Below are positions 1 through 7,017 of a stretch of 11,347 nucleotides of DNA, piece after piece. The notes beneath the pieces were generated by a model. That model was not told the origin of the DNA and made no database searches. It worked only from the letters and a program-made list of their open reading frames with translations. The stretch spans positions 1-11,347 of the forward strand of contig CACYNZ010000095.1 in the NCBI GenBank assembly GCA_902775835.1, in the 5' to 3' direction. This DNA comes from an uncultured Eubacteriales bacterium. Its GTDB lineage: Bacteria; Bacillota_A; Clostridia; Christensenellales; Aristaeellaceae. How positions within the stretch are numbered: the stretch's first letter is position 1; the number at the start of each line of letters is the position of its first letter. The position numbers were made by a program, and so were the translations under genes.

Positions 1-473
1 GTATGCGCAATGGCCGTTACAACGGAACGAATCAGCACCTGATCGGGGGAAAACGACTCTTCAGACGAATCTTCATCAGCTGGAATGGAGAATACCTCAA
101 ACAGTGTACGGAAAAGCTCTCCACGGAAGCTTTCATAAAAACTCATGACATTGGAGGATTCACAATAGGTTCGGGCAATGGTATGTACATGCTCCAGCGA
201 CATGATGGGTTTTGCAAGAGCAATAAAGAAAAGAAGGGCTATCTGTTCCCTGGAATAGAGCTTATGCTGCGGATTTTTCAGGAGACGCTTTTTTACATAA
301 TTCGAAATCATGCTGGTGGTTATCTCAGTGTCTGTTCCAAGACCACTGAGATAGGAATTGAGATATCTTGCAGTCTGGTCCAGATAGAGGCCGACATCCG
401 TGATCTCCTCATAGTGGGGGAGACGGAAGTTACGTATCTGCTCCTGCATGTTCTTCATGACATCCGGATTCAA
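1..473 (-). CDS. DUF1836 family putative HTH regulator (N-terminal part, runs off window edge)
   Basis: The reverse strand is open from a TTG at 473 to the left edge, giving 157 codons without a stop. The product begins MNPDVMKNMQEQIRNFRLP. It carries the DUF1836 pattern: RLPHYEEI, then a DQ followed by an NSYLSGLG stretch, then ITTSMISNYVKKRLL, then a YSREQIALLFFIALAK segment. The SMISNYVKK and YSREQIA part looks like a MerR-type helix-turn-helix, and DUF1836 proteins are generally regarded as putative DNA-binding regulators without a known ligand. The TTG start is chosen because a GGGGGTG Shine-Dalgarno lies 5 bases upstream, a consensus promoter sits just beyond it, and an in-frame TAA lies upstream. 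ATG at 458 is an alternative with a weaker ribosome site. The C-terminus is outside the window. It is divergent from the DegV-family gene and may regulate it or itself, which is inference. Confidence 0.85.
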   Translation of the reverse strand, partial: MNPDVMKNMQEQIRNFRLPHYEEITDVGLYLDQTARYLNSYLSGLGTDTEITTSMISNYVKKRLLKNPQHKLYSREQIALLFFIALAKPIMSLEHVHTIARTYCESSNVMSFYESFRGELFRTLFEVFSIPADEDSSEESFSPDQVLIRSVVTAIAH

Positions 474-493
474 AACAACACCCCCATAGGGAA

Positions 494-522
494 ATTATAT
501 GTTATTCCATGACGGGTGTCAA
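494..522 (-). promoter_or_regulatory. Consensus sigma-A promoter of the DUF1836 gene
   Basis: On the reverse strand TTGACA (517-522) and TATAAT (494-499) are separated by exactly 17 bases, a perfect match to the vegetative consensus. The predicted start of transcription, around 487, leaves a leader of only about 14 bases that holds the Shine-Dalgarno and the TTG codon. Confidence 0.85.
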
Positions 523-525
523 TGT

Positions 526-540
526 AACCGATTATCGGTT
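526..540. promoter_or_regulatory. 15-bp perfect inverted repeat between divergent promoters, candidate operator
   Basis: AACCGAT-T-ATCGGTT is a perfect odd-length palindrome with 7-bp arms. It lies 3 bp from the -35 box of the leftward promoter and 12 bp from the -35 box of the rightward promoter. The position suits a dimeric regulator acting on both promoters. The DUF1836 product is the nearest candidate, but nothing in the sequence proves it. A T-run follows the palindrome on the plus strand, but no gene ends here, so a terminator is less likely. Confidence 0.5.
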
Positions 541-552
541 TTTAAAAAACTC

Positions 553-581
553 TTGACCAACGATATATTAAGGTATACAAT
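553..581 (+). promoter_or_regulatory. Sigma-A-like promoter of the DegV-yugP unit
   Basis: TTGACC (553-558) and TACAAT (576-581) are separated by 17 bases, with an A-rich stretch (TTTTTAAAAAA) just upstream that could act as an UP element. The expected start near 588 gives a leader of about 50 bases before the ATG at 638. No riboswitch-like structure was recognised in that leader. Confidence 0.75.
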
Positions 582-637
582 AATAATGGATGGATGAACG
601 TTTCCTATATTCTCATCTGCCCACTGGAGAATGAGAT

Positions 638-1483
638 ATGGCACTTCGAATTGTTTCAGACTCATCTATTGACATATATTCTCTGCCAGGAGTGGATTTC
701 GTCACGGTTCCTCTTCGGATCCGGTGCGGAACGGAAGAATTTACAGACAATGCGGAACTGGATGTCGCGCACATGTGTGATTTTTTTGAGCACAACCGTG
801 AAAAATCCAGTACTTCCTGCCCGAATATCATGGACTGGCGTGATGCATTTGAAGGGGCTGACACCATTCTTGCCCTGACTATTTCCAGCGCGCTTTCCGG
901 GTCGTATTCTTCATGCAGGCAGGCGATGGAAGAGTATCTTGAAGAGCATCCGGCTGCACATGGTTATGTGCTGGATTCCCTGTCCACAGGACCGATGCTC
1001 AGAATGCTTGCCGACCGGGCCATTGAACTCTGGTCAGATGACATGGAATTCCCGGAGTTTGTAAAGGAGATGGAACTCTACCGGAGGCACTGCACACTCG
1101 TGTTTACGCTGAGCTCCATGAATAACATGGCCAGAAACGGACGTCTGTCACCGGCCGTGGCGAAAGCCGCATCGATTCTGGGCATTCGCGTCATAGCCGT
1201 GGGGGACGAGGAAGGGCGCGTGAAAATGACGGCAAAATGCAGAGGCGCAGCCCGTCTGCCTGGGATTGTCGTGGATGAAATACAGCGTCTTGGGTTTCAT
1301 GGCGGAAGAATCTATATTGATCACTGTTTCTGCCGCGATCTTGTAGACAGGATTCTGAAGATTCTGCTGGAACGGTTCCCGGGATCCCAGGTGAATCTCT
1401 GGACGACAGGCGGCCTGTGCTCGTATTATGCAGAGCGGGGAGGCGTCATTATCGCTTTTGAGGATGCACTCGCCCGGGTCTGA
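638..1483 (+). CDS. DegV family protein (FakB-like fatty-acid binding)
   Basis: The product is 281 aa, the normal length for DegV proteins. Members bind a fatty acid. The best known, FakB, presents exogenous fatty acid to the kinase FakA so that it enters phospholipid synthesis as acyl phosphate. Visible family motifs are an N-terminal IVSDSS (5-10), STSCP (59-63, the counterpart of the usual TSxPS ligand-contact segment), ISSALSGSYSSC (82-93), DSLSTG (113-118), NGRLS (167-171) and a C-terminal GGVIIAFE (268-275). The ATG at 638 has GGAGA 7 bases upstream. The stop codon is embedded in the Shine-Dalgarno of the next gene, so the two are almost certainly co-transcribed. No FakA-like kinase is in this window. 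The ligand, and whether this copy is a true FakB, cannot be read from the sequence. Confidence 0.92.
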   Translation: MALRIVSDSSIDIYSLPGVDFVTVPLRIRCGTEEFTDNAELDVAHMCDFFEHNREKSSTSCPNIMDWRDAFEGADTILALTISSALSGSYSSCRQAMEEYLEEHPAAHGYVLDSLSTGPMLRMLADRAIELWSDDMEFPEFVKEMELYRRHCTLVFTLSSMNNMARNGRLSPAVAKAASILGIRVIAVGDEEGRVKMTAKCRGAARLPGIVVDEIQRLGFHGGRIYIDHCFCRDLVDRILKILLERFPGSQVNLWTTGGLCSYYAERGGVIIAFEDALARV

Positions 1484-1495
1484 GGAGGTGCAGGA

Positions 1496-2182
1496 ATGTA
1501 CTATTTTGACTGGACGTATCTTCTTGTTCTTGCCGGACTGATTCTGGGCATGCTGGCCGAGGGAAATGTGAAAAGCACCTTTGCCAAATACAGGAAACAG
1601 TCAACACGCAATGGGATTCCGGCAGAACAGATTGCGCAGAGTATTCTCCAGGACAACGGGAACCAGGCAGTGCAGGTAATGCACGTGCATGGAAGCCTGA
1701 CAGACTCCTATAACCCGGCCACTGAAACGCTCAGTCTCTCTGACGATGTTTATGGTTCGAGCAGTGTGGCAGCCATCGGCGTTGCAGCGCATGAAGCCGG
1801 CCATGCCATGCAGAAAATGGAAGGATATGCCCCGCTGCGCCTTCGGACGGTCAGCGTTCCGGTGGTTAATATCGGATCCAGAGCAGCCATACCGGTGTTC
1901 TTTATGGGCATGATTTTCTCCCTGCCTTTTCTTGAGACGGCAGGTATTGTACTGTTTTCGCTGTCGGTTCTCTTTTCGCTGATTACGCTTCCCGTGGAAT
2001 TCAATGCATCCAGCAGGGGTCTGGCCATGCTGAGAAACGGCGGCTGGCTCACGGAAGAGGAACTGAGCGGAGCGGAGAAAGTGCTCAGGGCAGCTGCACT
2101 GACGTATGTGGCTTCCTTTGCAGCCAATGTGCTGAATCTCCTGAGACTGATCATGCTTTCCAATTCCCGGCGCAGAAGATAA
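1496..2182 (+). CDS. YugP-family membrane zinc metallopeptidase
   Basis: The product is 228 aa, with a membrane segment at about residues 7-21, a soluble part, two hydrophobic segments at about 131-166 and another at about 200-220, ending in a basic SRRRR tail. The motif AAHEAGHAMQ (97-106) is the HExxH zinc site of the YugP/Zn_peptidase_2 family, with H99, E100 and H103. E168 in LPVEFNAS, a strongly conserved family segment, is the likely third ligand. The family is widespread in Bacillota, and its natural substrate is unknown. The start is well fixed: AGGAGGTG at 1483-1490 lies 5 bases before the ATG and overlaps the DegV stop codon, so translation is probably coupled. A terminator follows directly. 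Confidence 0.92.
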   Translation: MYYFDWTYLLVLAGLILGMLAEGNVKSTFAKYRKQSTRNGIPAEQIAQSILQDNGNQAVQVMHVHGSLTDSYNPATETLSLSDDVYGSSSVAAIGVAAHEAGHAMQKMEGYAPLRLRTVSVPVVNIGSRAAIPVFFMGMIFSLPFLETAGIVLFSLSVLFSLITLPVEFNASSRGLAMLRNGGWLTEEELSGAEKVLRAAALTYVASFAANVLNLLRLIMLSNSRRRR

Positions 2183-2185
2183 AAC

Positions 2186-2204
2186 CCTGTCCGGCGTGGA
2201 CAGG
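2186..2204 (-). terminator. Hairpin followed by a short T-run, minus-strand terminator
   Basis: CCTGTCC (2186-2192) pairs with GGACAGG (2198-2204) around a 5-base loop. Read on the reverse strand the hairpin is followed by GTTTTAT, the layout of an intrinsic terminator for the ftsK operon. On the plus strand the hairpin is followed by As, not Ts, so it should not act there. It overlaps the larger stem-loop by one base. Confidence 0.5.
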
Positions 2205-2245
2205 CATCAAAAAAACCATCCGGCAGCGGATGGCTTTTTTGATGC
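2204..2245. terminator. Bidirectional intrinsic terminator between yugP and ywlG
   Basis: The arm GCATCAAAAAAACCATCCG (2204-2222) pairs with 2227-2245 across all 19 positions except one, around a GCAG loop. The GC core CCATCCG/CGGATGG is followed by CTTTTTTG on the plus strand and preceded by seven As, which become a T-run on the minus strand. It therefore fits termination of both converging transcripts. It lies 22 bases after the yugP stop and 10 bases beyond the ywlG stop. Confidence 0.88.
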
Positions 2246-2254
2246 TGTGAAGTT

Positions 2255-2809
2255 TTACTCATACACGGCCCGTGCTCCGCCGATCAGCTTGCGGCGGCTG
2301 TAGGCCATGACAAGATGCGCATCACCGAGCTCGGAATAGAACCCGCGCAGCGGTACGGCCACAGGCCGGATATGCATGCCGACCAGTGTATCCCCGATAT
2401 CGATGGCGGCATCTGCCTGAATTTCTTCAGCAAGTGCGGGAGATGCAAGAAGCTTCCAAGCGGCAGCCGGAACACTGCCGCCGGCTTTCGGCTGGGGAAT
2501 GGCCCAGACTTCCCGGAACCCTTTGCGTTCCAGAACATCTCTGGACAGGACGACCGCCCGGTTCAGATGCTCGCAGCACTGGAATGCCGGGATCATGGAT
2601 CGGGTTTTGCATACGGAGATGAATGCCTGGGCGATAATCAGGCCGAAGTTGGGGTCGCTTGCCTTTCCGATCCGCGCACCGCTGACCTCACTGGTGGAAC
2701 AGCCCAGGAGAATAATGGAACCGTTCTGGAGTTTGCCCGCCGATATGAGTTCTTCCACGCACACATCGAGAACTCTTGATGCTTCTTCCTTGAGAAGATC
2801 AGGTGTCAT
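2255..2809 (-). CDS. YwlG/UPF0340 (DUF436, TIGR01440) family protein
   Basis: The product is 184 aa, the usual length for this family. It matches the YwlG pattern along its whole length: an N-terminal helix LLKEEASRVLDVCVEELI, then LLGCSTSEVSGARIGKAS, then AFQCCEHLNRAVV (FQxCEHLNR is highly diagnostic), then a PxAGGSxPAAAW segment and DIGDTLVGMHIRPVAVPLR. The molecular function is not established. The ATG lies inside the last codons of the DUF2974 gene, an 11-base overlap, with AAGGAG about 9-10 bases upstream, which points to coupled translation. It is the last gene of the minus-strand operon, directly before the terminator. Confidence 0.93.
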   Translation of the reverse strand: MTPDLLKEEASRVLDVCVEELISAGKLQNGSIILLGCSTSEVSGARIGKASDPNFGLIIAQAFISVCKTRSMIPAFQCCEHLNRAVVLSRDVLERKGFREVWAIPQPKAGGSVPAAAWKLLASPALAEEIQADAAIDIGDTLVGMHIRPVAVPLRGFYSELGDAHLVMAYSRRKLIGGARAVYE

Positions 2810-3977
2810 TTTTTTCAGCTCCTTTCATGCGCTCGCGAATGCCTGTGGCGGCCTGGGAGAGGGTTTTGGTGAAAAGGTTTTCCAGAGAACTTCCGACCTC
2901 CATGGAAAGGGATTCCAGAGAATTGCCCACACCAATGGACAGAAAGGAAGTGAGCAGGGAATTGACCATTTTTCTGGTTTCCGGATCCTGAATCATCATG
3001 GCCTGGCCCAGTGAACGCAGAGCGTTCTGACGGCGGGTTTCATGATCCTCGCGCTTGGAGTTTTCCAGCATGGAGAATACGGTTTCCACAAACACCTGCC
3101 GCTGAGCCGGAGTACAGGTTTTCAGCCAGTCATGCACGGTCTGATTGACAATCTGGGAGCTCCTGGTGGTTTCAGCGGTTTTGACGAAGCTGGGACCCAG
3201 AACCTGCCAGGTAAAGCCGTTATGCTGCAGTATGCCGCCTACGGTGGAAGTCTTGACAATACGGTAATCCGGATGATGATTCATCAGCACGCCGACAATG
3301 GATCCGCTGGGAATATAGGAGGCGATTTTTGGCTGGATCCGCGCGTAGCCTTCGGAGGCATACGTTTCATCATCCAGCCCGGGGCCATCGAAGGAACCGA
3401 TGTAAGTGATGCGTTTCTGGATATGTTCCGGTGCGCAGGCGCCGGCGTACACGGCCAGATTTCCGCCTTTGCTGTGTCCTGTGAGCAGCAGCGGCCCGGA
3501 AGACTGAGCGGCAAGCCGGATGAGGTACTCCAGGGCAGCGGACTGGGCGGGCACGGGGCATTCATAGGAAAGCATGAAGTCTTCCTTCCAGCCTACAAGA
3601 CTGCGGTCCGTTCCGCGGAACGCCACGACGGTTCCCACATGCGGGACCTCGAATGTTGTGGCGGAGAACTGGATATTCCGCTGGGCGTCCACATCGTCGA
3701 CCAGATCATGCAGCCGGATATCGGAAAAGCGTTTCAGGGAGGGAAGACGCCGGATCATCTTTTCGCGGTCTTCCTTGGCGGTAAGGGTGGTCTGAGGCAC
3801 ATCCATGTATGCGGGTGCTTCCCTGAGGGTAAAGCCTTCGCGCGTGCCGGCCTGAGACTGAAAGTTTTGATAACAGTATAATGCCAGAATCAGACTGTCG
3901 ATACTGCAGAAAGGCGCGTGCTCAAAGGTAAGGTCTCCGCGCCAGTCCAGGTAATCAAAAATATTCGTTTGCGTCAT
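2799..3977 (-). CDS. DUF2974 (Mbeg1-like) alpha/beta-hydrolase
   Basis: The product is about 392 aa from ATG 3977; a TTG at 3983, directly after the ftsK stop, would add two residues. It starts MTQTNIFDYLDWRGDLTF, the typical DUF2974 N-terminus (NIFDYLDWRGD). The lipase-type nucleophile elbow is LLTGHSKGGNLAVYAG with Ser169. FDGPG around residue 197 probably carries the acidic residue, and NHHPDYRIVKT around 233-242 the histidine. AFRGTD (about 119-124) resembles the oxyanion segment of class 3 lipases. The substrate is unknown and likely an ester or lipid. After about residue 270 there is a helical extension with an 11-residue tandem repeat (SIGVGNSLESL, SMEVGSSLENL). No signal peptide is visible, so it should be cytoplasmic or membrane-peripheral. 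The TGATTGGAGATG junction with ftsK suggests translational coupling. Confidence 0.88.
   Translation of the reverse strand: MTQTNIFDYLDWRGDLTFEHAPFCSIDSLILALYCYQNFQSQAGTREGFTLREAPAYMDVPQTTLTAKEDREKMIRRLPSLKRFSDIRLHDLVDDVDAQRNIQFSATTFEVPHVGTVVAFRGTDRSLVGWKEDFMLSYECPVPAQSAALEYLIRLAAQSSGPLLLTGHSKGGNLAVYAGACAPEHIQKRITYIGSFDGPGLDDETYASEGYARIQPKIASYIPSGSIVGVLMNHHPDYRIVKTSTVGGILQHNGFTWQVLGPSFVKTAETTRSSQIVNQTVHDWLKTCTPAQRQVFVETVFSMLENSKREDHETRRQNALRSLGQAMMIQDPETRKMVNSLLTSFLSIGVGNSLESLSMEVGSSLENLFTKTLSQAATGIRERMKGAEKNDT
2880..2945. repeat. 33-bp tandem duplication in the DUF2974 gene, two copies
   Basis: Two adjacent 33-base units (2880-2912 and 2913-2945) share their first ten bases, TTCCAGAGAA, exactly, and 24 of 33 positions overall by hand alignment. 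They encode consecutive 11-residue units SMEVGSSLENL and SIGVGNSLESL on the minus strand. The divergence indicates an old duplication kept at the protein level. Confidence 0.6.
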
Positions 3978-3983
3978 CTCCAA

Positions 3984-6900
3984 TCAGGCAATCAGGCTGC
4001 CGCTGTCCTTGAGCTTTTCATAATCTTCCCTGGTGATCAGGCAGATACGGGGCTTGGCACCGTCCTTGGCGGAGACAATGCCGCGCTTTTCCATTTCGTC
4101 CACCAGACGTCCCGCACGTGCGTAGCCGATTTTCAGACGTCTCTGGATCAGGCTTGTGGAAACCTGGCCGTCAGCTATGGCCATTTCGATGCACTGGTTG
4201 AGAAGATCGGTATCACCGTTTTCATTCATCAGGGTATCAGCCATATCAGGCGGCGGTGCGCCGGCATCCTGCTCGATCTTGTTCAGGGTCTCCACAACCT
4301 TTTCGTCATAATCCGGCTCGGAGTTCTGGCGGATAAAGCTGGTGATCCGGTTGACCTCATCATCGGACAGGAAGCAGCCCTGCACACGCATGGGTGTAAA
4401 TTCGCCCATGGGCTGATAGAGCATGTCACCCCATCCAAGAAGCTGCTCGGCACCGTTCTTGTCGAGAATGGTCCGGCTGTCAATGAAGCTGGAAACCTTG
4501 AATGCGATACGGCTGGGAATGTTGGCTTTGATCAGGCCTGTGATGACGTCCACGGAAGGACGCTGGGTGGCCACGATCAGATGAATGCCGGCAGCACGCG
4601 CCAGCTGTGCGATACGGCAGATATATTCTTCCACTTCACGCTTGCAGGTGAGCATCAGATCAGCCAGCTCGTCAATGATGATTACAATGCGGGGCATTTT
4701 TTTCTCGCCCTCTGCCAGGGACTCATTGTAACCCTCGATGTTCCTGACTTTGGCCTGGGTAAAGACTTCATAACGGTGCATCATTTCATCGACAGCCCAC
4801 TGCAGGGCGCCGCTGGCCTTGTGCGGGTCGCTGACCACCGGAGCCAGAAGGTGCGGAATGCCGTTGTAGCACTGAAGTTCCACGACTTTCGGGTCCACCA
4901 TGATCAGGCGGACTTCTTCGGGGGTGCAGCGATAGAGCAGGGAATTGATGATGGCGTTGATGCACACGGATTTACCGGAACCGGTAGCGCCGGCGATGAG
5001 AAGATGCGGCATCTTGGCAAGATTGCATGTGACCGGCGTGCCGGCAATGTCCCTTCCAAGGGCGACCATGAGCAGATCCTTGGAGGAGCGCATTTTTTCG
5101 GATTCCAGAACTTCACGGAGCGTAACCGTGGCCACCTTTTTGTTCGGCACTTCCACGCCAACCAGGGATTTTCCGGGAATCGGGGCTTCAATACGGACAG
5201 ACTTGACTTCCATATTCATGGCGATGTTGGGGCCAAGGTCCGTAATCTTGGAAACCTTGATGCCGGCAGCCAGCTCCAGTTCAAAACGGGAAATGGCGGG
5301 GCCGTGGGTGATGTTGCGCACCTGTGCATTGATGCGGAAGCTGGCCAGCGTTTCCTCAAGCCGGCGCGCCCGTACGGCATCCTCTTCCGGGGAAATGCCG
5401 GACATGGGGGAAGGCCCCTTGAGAAAATCAATGCTGGGAAATATATAGGGCGGTTCCTGGACGACGGGTGCAGCGGATTCCTGGCCATCGCCGAACAGTG
5501 CATTCTTTCCGGGATCACGGATTTCCAGGTCCGGCTGCCAGAGACTGCGGCCCGTATCGGGCGGCAGCTGGACTTCGTCGGAATGCCTGCGGCTGGATGC
5601 ATCATCCGGCTTCTGCTGACCGCTCCAGGAATCCAGCGGCTTGAGCAGTCCGCCGTCATCGTCCGGGAATACGGGTTCTTCCTCGGGTTCGGTATGCTCC
5701 TGGATTTTCTGTTCCACCTGGCTTGCCCAGGAAGAAGGCCGGCGCTGCCCGCGCTGGGTTTTTGCGGGCTTCTGCTCCGGCTTCTCGTCTGTCATGCTTT
5801 CGGCAGCAGGAGAGAAGGAAACAGCAGGTTCCGGAGTAAAGACGGGTTCATCAGGCATACTGCTCTCTGAGACAGACGGGACTTCCGGTCTCTGATAGGC
5901 TGTGGAGGTAGGGGCGGGTTCTGCGGGGGCAGCGGCCTGTGATTCCACGGGCACGGCCTGATACAGCCGGCCGTCAGGCCCCACAAAGGTATGCATGCCT
6001 TCCGTCGACCACTGGGCAGAGTCTGAAGCATTCTGCCATGCCGTGTCCTGGCCGGATGGCGTGCTCTTTCCTGCATCCGTCTGCCGTCCGAAGATTTTGG
6101 AGAACTGCAGCGGAGCGCTGTGCTGCACAACAGGGGCGACATGCTCTTCCGGTGTCTCCGGGATGCCGGCCACACTTTTGCCGCGCCGCAGGATGGATTT
6201 GGGATTGGGAACACGGTTCTGCCCGGCGGGCTGCGGAGGAATGGCTGCGGCGGGCTGGCCGCCAGTAGCCGCCTGGGCAGCTGCCTGAGCCTGATAGTAC
6301 TGGGCTTTCTGCACCTGACTCTGCTGCCACTGAAGTTCCTGCTGGTTCTGGGCCTGCATCCGGGAGTCCCGCTGGGCGCGGAGGCTGGCAAGCTTTCCGG
6401 CCGCTCTGTCCCTGAGCTGGGGAAGGTTCAGATGCAGAAGGAAAGGCAGAATGGCAAGGGTGGCGATGAGACAGAGGATTCCGCTGAACACAGGTCCCAT
6501 GAGACGCCAGAGCGGCCAGGCGATCAGCATGCCCAGCAGACCGCCGGCCCGGGGCGTGAATGAGGTTCCGGAGAAAGTATAGGCTTCGCCGAGCATGGAC
6601 GGGAAGGAACCATCAATACTGTGCTGGTAGAAATAGTTCATGAGCGGAAGACGGGACTGGCCGCCGCCGCTGGTGTAGGAAAACAGATTGAACATGGTCA
6701 TGAGCAGCATGTACATAACCGCTGCGAGCACGAATGTCTTCCAGTCCGGCTGTTTCTTGCCTGACATCATGAGCAGGACGCCGCCCCAGATGGGGAAGAC
6801 AGGAAGCAGAAAGCAAAGGATTCCGCAAAGACCGCCGGATACGGTCCGGAACGCTTCGAACATCATTCCACTGAGCTGAATGACCACGGAAAGAAAAATC

Positions 6901-7001
6901 AGCGTTCCGAAGGCGATGAGTATGAGACCGCCCAGAAGGCGGAACGTCTGGGAATCCAGGGAATACGCACTGCGGCGCTTCTTCTTGCCCGTTTTAGACA
7001 T
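3984..7001 (-). CDS. ftsK: DNA translocase FtsK/SpoIIIE
   Basis: The product is 1005 aa. The N-terminus has about four membrane helices (about 21-42, 56-80, 87-107 and 153-190), and then a roughly 320-residue low-complexity linker rich in Gln, Ala, Pro and Glu (about 195-515). The motor follows: GATGSGKS Walker A (about 671-678), MVDPKVVEL, IIIIDELADLM Walker B (about 774-784) and ATQRPSVDVITG. The C-terminal winged-helix gamma domain, which reads oriented DNA sequences, is at about 930-995 and contains SLIQRRLKIGYARAGRLVDEM. The protein pumps chromosome DNA through the division septum. ATG 7001 is preferred over a TTG at 7013 because GGAGGTG lies 3-5 bases before the ATG. The stop abuts the DUF2974 start. 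The length exceeds that of Bacillus SpoIIIE because of the linker. Whether it serves vegetative division or sporulation cannot be decided here. Confidence 0.97.
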   Translation of the reverse strand: MSKTGKKKRRSAYSLDSQTFRLLGGLILIAFGTLIFLSVVIQLSGMMFEAFRTVSGGLCGILCFLLPVFPIWGGVLLMMSGKKQPDWKTFVLAAVMYMLLMTMFNLFSYTSGGGQSRLPLMNYFYQHSIDGSFPSMLGEAYTFSGTSFTPRAGGLLGMLIAWPLWRLMGPVFSGILCLIATLAILPFLLHLNLPQLRDRAAGKLASLRAQRDSRMQAQNQQELQWQQSQVQKAQYYQAQAAAQAATGGQPAAAIPPQPAGQNRVPNPKSILRRGKSVAGIPETPEEHVAPVVQHSAPLQFSKIFGRQTDAGKSTPSGQDTAWQNASDSAQWSTEGMHTFVGPDGRLYQAVPVESQAAAPAEPAPTSTAYQRPEVPSVSESSMPDEPVFTPEPAVSFSPAAESMTDEKPEQKPAKTQRGQRRPSSWASQVEQKIQEHTEPEEEPVFPDDDGGLLKPLDSWSGQQKPDDASSRRHSDEVQLPPDTGRSLWQPDLEIRDPGKNALFGDGQESAAPVVQEPPYIFPSIDFLKGPSPMSGISPEEDAVRARRLEETLASFRINAQVRNITHGPAISRFELELAAGIKVSKITDLGPNIAMNMEVKSVRIEAPIPGKSLVGVEVPNKKVATVTLREVLESEKMRSSKDLLMVALGRDIAGTPVTCNLAKMPHLLIAGATGSGKSVCINAIINSLLYRCTPEEVRLIMVDPKVVELQCYNGIPHLLAPVVSDPHKASGALQWAVDEMMHRYEVFTQAKVRNIEGYNESLAEGEKKMPRIVIIIDELADLMLTCKREVEEYICRIAQLARAAGIHLIVATQRPSVDVITGLIKANIPSRIAFKVSSFIDSRTILDKNGAEQLLGWGDMLYQPMGEFTPMRVQGCFLSDDEVNRITSFIRQNSEPDYDEKVVETLNKIEQDAGAPPPDMADTLMNENGDTDLLNQCIEMAIADGQVSTSLIQRRLKIGYARAGRLVDEMEKRGIVSAKDGAKPRICLITREDYEKLKDSGSLIA

Positions 7002-7017
7002 GGACACCTCCAAGAAA

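Noticed and set aside
3..512. 169-codon open frame on the plus strand at the left edge
   Set aside because: The reverse strand encodes a recognisable DUF1836 protein with a consensus promoter and Shine-Dalgarno. The plus frame has no family likeness and would run through that promoter.
526..550. AACCGATTATCGGTT plus T-run as an intrinsic terminator
   Set aside because: The stem is AT-rich with a one-base centre that cannot form a loop, and no gene ends upstream on the plus strand. An operator is the better reading.
3918..5870. 650-codon open frame on the plus strand opposite ftsK
   Set aside because: It lies antisense to the conserved FtsK motor and linker and across the DUF2974 start. It has no recognisable domain or ribosome site, and is a by-product of the codon use of ftsK.
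6230..6360. Repetitive Gln/Ala codons in ftsK as a mobile or CRISPR-like repeat
   Set aside because: There is no regular repeat-spacer pattern. It is low-complexity coding sequence in the linker.
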